This document shows positions 47,820-52,925 of a DNA stretch of 52,925 nt, one piece after another. Source of the stretch: Candidatus Eisenbergiella pullistercoris. Lineage in GTDB: Bacteria; Bacillota; Clostridia; Lachnospirales; Lachnospiraceae. Both the position numbers and the translations under genes were made by a program. The notes below the pieces were generated by a model. It had not been told where the DNA came from. It searched no databases and saw nothing but the letters and a program-made list of their open reading frames with translations. Position 1 is the stretch's first letter. Every line of letters begins with the position of its first letter. The stretch is taken from NCBI GenBank assembly GCA_019115665.1, contig DXDD01000072.1, positions 1-52,925 of the forward strand, written 5' to 3'.

Positions 47820-48866
47820 GTGGCAATAAAATCCAAAGAGCTGGCCGGTCTGCTGGGCGTGTCCGCAGCCACCATGTCGCTGGTGCTGAATCATAAGCCG
47901 GGTATCAGCGATGAACTGAGAAACTCTCTTCTGGAACGGATACGGGAGATGGGATACGGATATATGATCCGGGAAGAAGAACAGGCAGAAAGGACGGAGC
48001 CGGCTTCGGGCAGCACGATTGCCTATCTGGTTCTGTCAGAGTATCATGACGACGTGGAGGAGGCGGCTTTCTTTCCCAAGGTGATCGAGGGCGCGGAAAG
48101 GGAAGCCAGAAAGCGGGGCTGCGGCTTTACGATCCTGCATATGTATGACAGCAGCGGGGAAAAGCTGCGGGAGAGCATCCCCAAAGAGCAGTTTGCCGGA
48201 ATGCTGGTATATGCCGCGCAGGTTACAGAGGAGATGAAGGACGCGCTGGATGCGCTGGAGATCCCGTATATTCTGATAGACTGCTACTGTCCGCTGGCGG
48301 GAGCGAGCGCGGTCACGGTCAATAACCGGCAGGGGATTTTCGCCGCGGTGAAGTATCTTTATGACAGAGGACACAGAAGGATCGGCTATATCAGCTCCGG
48401 AAGGCCGCTGTGCTCGCTGGTGGAACGCCGGAAGAGCTTCCGTTACGCGATGGAGGAGACCGGGCTTGCAGAGGACCCTCTTTTCTGTGTGGAGGAGGCG
48501 GGAACCGGACAGGAGGCGCAGGAGTATCTGGAAGAGCTCTGGAAGGATCCCGCCAGGATCCCGACGGCAATGGTGCTGGAAAACGACCTGATGGCGATCG
48601 CCGTTTACCGGGCGCTGAGGGGAAACGGACTGCGGATCCCGGAAGACGTTTCCGTGATCGGCTTTGACGGAAGAAGCGTCTGCAGCATGCTGGAGCCTGC
48701 GCTGACGACTCTGCGGGTTCCGAGACGGGAGATGGGGCGGATGCTGGTCATGCTTCTCCTGCAGAAGATAGAGCTTCAGAGCCGGACGGCGGAAAGGGTA
48801 ACGATCAGACTTGAGATCGATGCGGAGCTGGTGGAAATGAACAGCGTGGCGGATGTGAAATTATAA
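47820..48866 (+). CDS. LacI-family transcriptional regulator
   Basis: This 348-residue regulator begins at GTG 47820 with GAGGGAAATATC upstream. It opens with an HTH (SKELAGLLGVSAATMSLVLN, then HKPGISDELR) followed by a periplasmic-binding-protein-like core (GSTIAYLVLSEYHDD, YIGYISSGRP-type GYISSGRP, VIGFDGRSVC). It normally represses sugar genes, but none is adjacent; the next gene is the divergent Mrp unit. Its target may be the promoter at 48884. Confidence 0.9.
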   Translation: MAIKSKELAGLLGVSAATMSLVLNHKPGISDELRNSLLERIREMGYGYMIREEEQAERTEPASGSTIAYLVLSEYHDDVEEAAFFPKVIEGAEREARKRGCGFTILHMYDSSGEKLRESIPKEQFAGMLVYAAQVTEEMKDALDALEIPYILIDCYCPLAGASAVTVNNRQGIFAAVKYLYDRGHRRIGYISSGRPLCSLVERRKSFRYAMEETGLAEDPLFCVEEAGTGQEAQEYLEELWKDPARIPTAMVLENDLMAIAVYRALRGNGLRIPEDVSVIGFDGRSVCSMLEPALTTLRVPRREMGRMLVMLLLQKIELQSRTAERVTIRLEIDAELVEMNSVADVKL

Positions 48867-48883
48867 AGAATTTATAAACCATG

Positions 48884-48912
48884 TTGACAAATTTATGAAT
48901 TTATTTTATGAT
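48884..48912 (+). promoter_or_regulatory. consensus promoter with no gene behind it
   Basis: TTGACA (48884-48889), exactly 17 bases, TATGAT (48907-48912). It starts 18 bases after the LacI stop. Confidence 0.85.
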
Positions 48913-48918
48913 AAAACA

Positions 48919-48982
48919 CGAGTTGAGACATCATCAACCCAAGCTGGTGCGGGTAAAACCGCACCAGTCCCCCCCTCTTTTA
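48919..48982 (+). ncRNA. candidate small RNA of about 60 nt
   Basis: After the promoter the transcript would contain GTTGA-N7-TCAAC and then CTGGTGCGG-GTAAAA-CCGCACCAG (about 48949-48972), followed by a C run and TCTTTT. If the first terminator is leaky it would extend to the strong terminator at 49059. No conserved frame with a ribosome site is present. Confidence 0.5.
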
Positions 48983-49058
48983 TTTCATTTTTATAAAGCT
49001 TCGTTCGGACTCCATACCGGTTTTTGCAGCAGCGCAGTCAGTCAGCATTATGGAGATG

Positions 49059-49091
49059 AGGAAAAGGCAGAGTTTGCTTTTTCCTTTTTTT
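49059..49091 (+). terminator. second + strand terminator of the 48.9-kb locus
   Basis: AGGAAAAGGCA (49059-49069) pairs with TGCTTTTTCCT (49075-49085), followed by TTTTTTT. An inner arm pair CTCCATA/TATGGAG lies just upstream in the same transcript. Confidence 0.85.
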
Positions 49092-49098
49092 GTTTTAC

Positions 49099-49138
49099 AA
49101 AAAAAGCGGAGTGCAGTGCGGGTCAGAAACCGCACTGC
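49099..49138 (-). terminator. terminator of the DUF134-Mrp operon, overlapping the mrp stop
   Basis: GCAGTGCGG (49113-49121) and CCGCACTGC (49130-49138) form the stem; the mrp stop codon lies in the loop and the last codons in the stem. On the minus strand seven T follow (A run at 49099-49105). Confidence 0.8.
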
Positions 49139-49956
49139 TTCTCCAGGCCGGCGCACAGCTGACTCAGCCAGGGCGCGTCCGTCTTTTCAATCTCTCCCCT
49201 GTCGCATGCGGCGGCGATGGAAGGATCGATGGGAAGGCGGGAAACGGAAGGAATGCCGTGCTTTTCGGCGAGCTCTTCAATGTGGCTTTCCCCGAAAATG
49301 CTGTGACGGCTGCCGCAGTCCGGGCACTGAAAATAGGACATGTTTTCCACGATGCCAAGAACCGGAACATTCATCATCTCAGCCATCCGCACAGCCTTTT
49401 CCACGATCATGGAAACCAGCTCCTGGGGAGAGGTCACCACGATAATGCCCTTCACGGGAATGGACTGGAATACGGTCAGCGGAACGTCGCCCGTTCCGGG
49501 AGGCATATCCACAAACATAAAATCCACATCCGTCCAGATTACATCGGTCCAGAACTGGCTTACCGCTCCGGCGATGACAGGACCGCGCCAGAGGACCGGC
49601 TCGGTATCATTGTCAAGCAGAAGATTGACGGACATCATGTCTATGCCGAGCTTTGATTTTGCAGGAAGAAGCCCGTATTCGTTGGCATATGCCTTCTGGC
49701 GGACGCCGAAGGCCCTGGGGATGGAAGGACCGGTGATATCCGCGTCCAGGATGGCGGTATGATAGCCCTTTTTCTGCATGGTGGAAGCGAGCAGGGAGGT
49801 GACGAGAGATTTTCCCACGCCGCCCTTGCCGCTCACCACGGCGATCACATTTTTGATGGTGGACAGCTCATGGGGCTTTTTCAGCATGCTTTTCGGATCT
49901 CTGTCCGCGCAGGCCTCATGGCAGGTTTCGCAGTTGTGGGTGCAGTTTTCACTCAT
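49123..49956 (-). CDS. Mrp/NBP35-family ATP-binding iron-sulfur carrier
   Basis: This 277-residue P-loop protein has a cysteine-rich N-terminus (CTHNCETCHEAC), the deviant Walker A GKGGVGKS (residues 44-51), and a C-terminal QCPDCGS that binds the transferable 4Fe-4S cluster. It carries clusters to target proteins and is plausible support for the Fe-S enzymes here (PFOR, hydrogenase). The start at 49956 follows the DUF134 stop by five bases; AAAGGAA lies in the end of that gene. Confidence 0.93.
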   Translation of the reverse strand: MSENCTHNCETCHEACADRDPKSMLKKPHELSTIKNVIAVVSGKGGVGKSLVTSLLASTMQKKGYHTAILDADITGPSIPRAFGVRQKAYANEYGLLPAKSKLGIDMMSVNLLLDNDTEPVLWRGPVIAGAVSQFWTDVIWTDVDFMFVDMPPGTGDVPLTVFQSIPVKGIIVVTSPQELVSMIVEKAVRMAEMMNVPVLGIVENMSYFQCPDCGSRHSIFGESHIEELAEKHGIPSVSRLPIDPSIAAACDRGEIEKTDAPWLSQLCAGLEKQCGF

Positions 49957-49961
49957 TTTCT

Positions 49962-50333
49962 TCAGATTCCTTTCCTGATATTTGTTTTCTGACAATTCCT
50001 TTTCATCGGGCATTTGCCCGCAGAACAGCGCATGGCGCCGTTGCAGAGACGGTAATTGCCGCCGCCAATGACGAGCGGCTTTCCGTTTACCAGACAGTCC
50101 GCTGATTTGCGGCGCGCCTCGTTATAGATCATCTGCACGGTGGAACGGGCGACATGCATCTGTTTCGCGCATTCCTCCTGGGTGCAGCCCTCCAGGTCGA
50201 TCAGACGGATCGTTTCGTATTCGTCCACGGTCATCCGGACGGCCGGAAGGGGCGGCGCTTCTGCGGACAGCGGCCCGAACCGGCAGATTCCCGGCATACA
50301 GCAGACATTTCTTTCCTTCGGCGGACGCGGCAT
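49962..50333 (-). CDS. DUF134 family HTH protein
   Basis: This 123-residue protein has the DUF134 start [15 protein letters not shown] and a sigma-70-region-4-like HTH ([25 protein letters not shown]-type, residues 35-60). Its tail is cysteine rich ([18 protein letters not shown]). It is predicted DNA binding and nearly always sits beside Mrp or nitrogenase-cofactor-like genes, as here. The ATG follows AGAGGTGTTGCTGTC. It may autoregulate through the palindrome in its promoter. Confidence 0.9.
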   Translation of the reverse strand: MPRPPKERNVCCMPGICRFGPLSAEAPPLPAVRMTVDEYETIRLIDLEGCTQEECAKQMHVARSTVQMIYNEARRKSADCLVNGKPLVIGGGNYRLCNGAMRCSAGKCPMKRNCQKTNIRKGI

Positions 50334-50399
50334 GACAGCAACACCTCTTTTTTAATGCCTGGCCGGACGGCGGAGGCTTTTTGGCTGAATTCTTTTCCA

Positions 50400-50427
50400 A
50401 TTATACAACATTGTTGGCATATGTCAA
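50400..50427 (-). promoter_or_regulatory. promoter of DUF134-mrp with a palindrome in the spacer
   Basis: Minus-strand TTGACA (50422-50427), 16-base spacer, TATAAT (50400-50405). The spacer holds the perfect palindrome CAACA-T-TGTTG (50406-50416), a likely operator. Confidence 0.85.
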
Positions 50428-50478
50428 TAAAGGCGGAAGGGCGGAAACTGGAAAAGTCCGGTGCATGTCCGAACGCGA

Positions 50479-50507
50479 TTGTAAAGGGTCCCGGTTTCTG
50501 TTATAAT
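50479..50507 (+). promoter_or_regulatory. promoter of the rubredoxin gene
   Basis: TTGTAA (50479-50484), 17-base spacer, TATAAT (50502-50507). Confidence 0.8.
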
Positions 50508-50555
50508 GTCTCCGTATTCAGAAAAAAATCGTTTCGGAAAGGACAGGTACAAAAC

Positions 50556-50717
50556 ATGCAGAAGTATATTTGCGACGTATGCGGCTATATTTACGATCCC
50601 GCCGTGGGAGACCCGGACAACGGCATTGCTGCCGGAACTGCCTTTGAGGATATTCCGGAAGGCTGGCTCTGCCCTCTGTGCGGTGTGGGAAAGGATCAGT
50701 TCTCTGTAACCGAATAA
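50556..50717 (+). CDS. rubredoxin
   Basis: This 53-residue single-iron redox protein has the four ligands in [15 protein letters not shown] and [11 protein letters not shown], with the aromatic core residues. It starts at ATG 50556 with AAAGGACAGGT upstream; an open frame extends further 5' but runs across the promoter. Cytosolic electron carrier, often to oxygen-detoxifying enzymes. Monocistronic, with a GC-rich hairpin after it (50731-50776) that lacks a T run. Confidence 0.97.
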   Translation: MQKYICDVCGYIYDPAVGDPDNGIAAGTAFEDIPEGWLCPLCGVGKDQFSVTE

Positions 50718-50730
50718 ATGCGAAAAGAGG

Positions 50731-50776
50731 GGCCGAACCGCCGGAAAGCTCTGCGCTTTTCCGGCAGTCCGGCCCA
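50731..50776 (+). other. hairpin after the rubredoxin gene
   Basis: GGGCC...GGCCC encloses GCCGGAAA/TTTCCGGC. No T run follows; possible RNA-end stabiliser or weak terminator. Confidence 0.55.
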
Positions 50777-50873
50777 TTCTGCGCCCGGACGGCAGGAACG
50801 CTGCGGCGATTTCGGCATATCCATATCATAACAGGAAAATTCTGTGCGGAAAAGTTTCCGGAAAGGAAGAAGG

Positions 50874-51569
50874 ATGTGGAAGGGGATCGACGTCAGCGAC
50901 AATCAGGGGAGGATCAGCTGGAACAGAGTAAAGGAAGCGGGGTGCCGGTTTGCCGTTCTCAGAAGCGTACGCCGGTCCGGGCGTCCGGACCGGCAGTTTG
51001 AGGCGAATGTGTCCGGATGCGGCGAAAACGGCATACCCTTTGAGGTGTACAGATATACCTGCGCCACAGCGCCCTCGCAGGCCGTGCGGGAAGCGGAACA
51101 GGTCGTCAGTCTGCTTATGAAAAAGGGCCTGTCCTGCCGCGTCTGGTGGGATGTGGAGGACAGGACGCTCACAGGGCTGGGAACGGGCGTCCTGACAGGG
51201 CTGATCCGGTCGGCGCGCAATACGGTGGAGGGAGCGGGGCTGGAATTTGGCATTTACACGGGGCTGGCCTTCTATGAAGCCGGATACTTTGATGGGAACG
51301 CATTCGATTGCCCGTATTGGATCGCGCGATATCCGTCCAGCGCGTATTTTGACTTTGAACAGACGCCTCCGCCGGAGGCCTGCAGACCGCAGATCGCGCG
51401 GCAGCTGGCGGCATGGCAGTATACGGGAAAGGGACGGATCCCCGGCATCAGCGGAAATGTGGATCTGGATGTCTGCTATCTGCCGGTTGGGGGAAAAGAA
51501 GAGACGGAGAAAAAATTCGCTTTTTTTCCATTTAATCCTGAAGAGGAACAGAAAAGAAAAAGCCGATAA
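50874..51569 (+). CDS. glycoside hydrolase family 25 (lysozyme-like) protein
   Basis: This 231-residue protein has the GH25 barrel signature: KGIDVSDNQGRISWNRVKEAG at the start, the catalytic acid pair in VWWDVED near residue 98, GIYTGLAFYE, PYWIARYPSS and AAWQYTGKG-x-PGISGNVDLDV. It cleaves peptidoglycan glycan chains. No signal peptide or wall-binding repeats, so export may rely on a holin or on lysis; it resembles phage endolysins but lies in core chromosome just outside the tRNA-linked insertion. GGAAGAAGG precedes the ATG at 50874. Confidence 0.9.
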   Translation: MWKGIDVSDNQGRISWNRVKEAGCRFAVLRSVRRSGRPDRQFEANVSGCGENGIPFEVYRYTCATAPSQAVREAEQVVSLLMKKGLSCRVWWDVEDRTLTGLGTGVLTGLIRSARNTVEGAGLEFGIYTGLAFYEAGYFDGNAFDCPYWIARYPSSAYFDFEQTPPPEACRPQIARQLAAWQYTGKGRIPGISGNVDLDVCYLPVGGKEETEKKFAFFPFNPEEEQKRKSR

Positions 51570-51591
51570 CCCGCGCAGTTATCAGCTTTTT
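51557..51591 (+). terminator. terminator after the GH25 gene
   Basis: AAAAAGC-GATAAC and GTTATC-GCTTTTT form a two-step stem with A and T runs at both ends, so it can act in both directions. Confidence 0.88.
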
Positions 51592-51618
51592 CCGCATACA
51601 TCACATGCTTAATGGCAA

Positions 51619-51639
51619 CAGGAGCAGTAGGAATCGAAC
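51619..51639 (-). repeat. tRNA-Trp 3'-end fragment, likely attachment site
   Basis: On the minus strand GTTCGATTCCTACTGCTCCTG matches the T loop, 3' T stem and acceptor 3' strand of bacterial tRNA-Trp, followed by T-TGCCA. The matching 5' T stem and the rest of the tRNA are missing (GAAAG instead of GTAGG). A partial tRNA end next to a tyrosine integrase is the usual mark of an att site. Confidence 0.7.
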
Positions 51640-51687
51640 TTTCATGATATTGCCTAAAAATGGCTTAAATACGGCATTTTTTCAAAA

Positions 51688-51709
51688 CGTGTTGCATTTC
51701 GTGTTGCAT
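51688..51709. repeat. 12-bp-spaced direct repeat next to the integrase
   Basis: CGTGTTGCAT at 51688-51697 and 51700-51709. The spacing suits arm-type binding sites for the integrase. Confidence 0.65.
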
Positions 51710-51746
51710 GATGCCCGAAAAACTGTCCCGCAGCGTGGATGTGGAT

Positions 51747-52826
51747 TTAAACGATGCTCTCAAAGTGGCTGAGGATCTTCTCATTCATCTTTCTGGACTG
51801 ATCGTCAATGGTTCCTCTGTACACCGCTTTCATCACGCTGTCCGTTGCCCAGCCGCCCCGCTGCATGATGTACTGATCCGGGATCCCGATGGCGTGCATG
51901 ATGCTGGCGGCGTAATGCCGGAGGTCATGGAAGCGGAAGGTATTCGGAAGATGGGAAAACTTCAGCGCCCGGCGGAAGCGGTTCGTGATCTGGGTAGGAT
52001 TGGCCTGGATGATCCGGCCGGTCCTTCCGGACATTTTATCGATTACAAAGGGCGGAAACTCAATTTCCCTGTTGCTGGAATAGGTCTTGGGAGTTTTGAT
52101 AACCCATTCATTGTCCGAGTTTAAAACCATCGCCTTATTGACGGATACTTTATAGCCGTGGATGTCCTGATCTGTGAGAGCACAGATTTCTCCGCGCCGC
52201 ATCGGGCCGAAAGCTGCCAGCAGGATGGCAATTTCCAGCTCTGTGCCTTCTACATGCTTCAGGAGGGCCTTCACGTCCTCATCTGAGGGCGTATAGAGGG
52301 CGGGCTTAACTTTCTCCGGCAGTTTGACCTTAAGCCGTATATGGGGCGCATACATGTCCATAACGGCAGTGAGGAAACCGTACACATTCCGGACAGTCTT
52401 CGGCGCATGCCCGGCACTGATCCGGGTGACCCAGACCTGTACCTCTTCATTGGTCAGATCCCGGAGCTTTATAGGGCCGAGATCGGAAAAATATTTTCTT
52501 TGATAGATCCCGTATACCCGCCTGGTGCTGGGGGAAAGGACAGGACCCTTTACCTTCAGATACTGCTCTAGGGCTTCCTTTACCGTATAGGAGTGCGTGC
52601 TGGAAATACGGGTTTTATTTGCGGCAAACTCCGCTGCCCGCAATTCCACATCACGGCGGCCTGCAGGGCTGGGATCATCTGAGGTGAAGGATTCATAAAT
52701 TCGTTTTTCTTTGGGATTTCCTTTTGCGTCCAGAACCGGCATACCTTTGGCATCCAGGACAGGGACAGAGTGGCTGTAGACCAGACACCGCCAAGAGCCG
52801 GAAGGGAGTTTCTTTGCTTTTGCCAT
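51747..52826 (-). CDS. tyrosine recombinase/integrase
   Basis: This 359-residue site-specific recombinase has a SAM-like N-terminal DNA-binding domain (about 70-170) and a catalytic domain with Arg in FGPMRRGEICAL, HDLRHYAAS (His-x-x-Arg), Trp in RGGWATDS and the Tyr nucleophile in KAVYRGT. Normal length and all key residues present. GGAGG lies eight bases before the ATG at 52826. Its N-terminus has a small duplication, VPVLDAKGMPVLDAKG. It points toward the tRNA fragment, so the element extends to the right of it. Confidence 0.95.
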   Translation of the reverse strand: MAKAKKLPSGSWRCLVYSHSVPVLDAKGMPVLDAKGNPKEKRIYESFTSDDPSPAGRRDVELRAAEFAANKTRISSTHSYTVKEALEQYLKVKGPVLSPSTRRVYGIYQRKYFSDLGPIKLRDLTNEEVQVWVTRISAGHAPKTVRNVYGFLTAVMDMYAPHIRLKVKLPEKVKPALYTPSDEDVKALLKHVEGTELEIAILLAAFGPMRRGEICALTDQDIHGYKVSVNKAMVLNSDNEWVIKTPKTYSSNREIEFPPFVIDKMSGRTGRIIQANPTQITNRFRRALKFSHLPNTFRFHDLRHYAASIMHAIGIPDQYIMQRGGWATDSVMKAVYRGTIDDQSRKMNEKILSHFESIV

Positions 52827-52851
52827 TTCACATTCCTCCAATCGTAAAATG

Positions 52852-52918
52852 AGTATAAAAATAACACCTGTACAGGTGCCGGAGGTTTGTGGTAGAATAT
52901 CTGTGGTTAGGGATATTC
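52852..52918 (-). promoter_or_regulatory. integrase promoter region with palindromes
   Basis: A minus-strand -10 TATACT (52852-52857) is followed upstream by the perfect 14-bp palindrome CACCTGTACAGGTG (52865-52878) in the spacer, and by GAATATC-N10-GATATTC (52895-52918). No good -35 is seen, so control by an element-encoded regulator is likely. Confidence 0.6.
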
Positions 52919-52925
52919 TCCACGG

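Noticed and set aside
48908-49162. 84-codon + strand open frame after the LacI gene
   Set aside because: It starts in the -10 of the orphan promoter, has no ribosome site and runs through two terminators into the antisense of mrp.

Overview
The window reads as chromosome of an anaerobic, GC-rich Clostridia, most likely Lachnospiraceae. The evidence is pyruvate:ferredoxin oxidoreductase next to an [FeFe]-hydrogenase, rubredoxins, DUF1540, DUF1700, DUF134 and DUF6320 proteins, a Firmicutes-type L20 leader ahead of infC-rpmI-rplT, strong GGAGG ribosome binding sites, and monoderm-style lipoprotein and ABC systems. The genus cannot be fixed from sequence reading alone.

Layout. 1-0.5 kb: two divergent tRNA-Leu genes. 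0.6-4.3 kb: a DUF6320 / condensation-fold acyltransferase pair, divergent from an HSL-type esterase, then a VOC protein. 4.6-10.6 kb: one long + strand series (DUF1700, DUF4097, PspC, flavin reductase, a KdpD-like orphan histidine kinase, polysaccharide deacetylase, GH28), suggesting envelope sensing and glycan processing. 10.9-14.4 kb: redox genes (SEC-C, C_GCAxxG_C_C, thioredoxin, CoA-disulfide reductase-rhodanese). 14.4-20.8 kb: a LysR regulator divergent from PFOR and a group-B-like [FeFe]-hydrogenase, i.e. pyruvate to ferredoxin to H2. 21-27.3 kb: a uroporphyrinogen-decarboxylase-family protein, a GT-C membrane protein, and a cobalamin-type ABC importer with a PduO-like adenosyltransferase. 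27.5-30.4 kb: DUF1540, L20 leader, infC (AUU start), rpmI, rplT, a structured RNA candidate and an SGNH hydrolase. 30.5-37.7 kb, minus strand: rubredoxin-glutamate synthase fusion, Imm-5-like protein, an ABC exporter lacking the Walker B glutamate, an AlbA_2/Schlafen-type protein, and an AraC regulator. 37.9-41.4 kb: purE-purM-purN-purD. 41.4-47.4 kb: SH3 membrane protein, GntR-clpC operon, a small conserved protein, radA. 47.8-51.6 kb: LacI regulator, a candidate small-RNA locus, DUF134-Mrp, rubredoxin, GH25 lysozyme. 51.6 kb to the end: a 3' fragment of a tRNA-Trp-like gene, direct repeats and a tyrosine integrase mark the edge of an integrated element that continues out of the window.

The main non-coding signals are (i) a roughly 165-nt highly structured element after rplT that I suspect is a raiA-type RNA, (ii) a consensus promoter followed by hairpins and terminators at 48.9-49.1 kb with no gene, and (iii) many short imperfect tandem duplications (15-56 bp units), mostly between genes or straddling stop codons. 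I found no CRISPR array, rRNA or complete insertion sequence.
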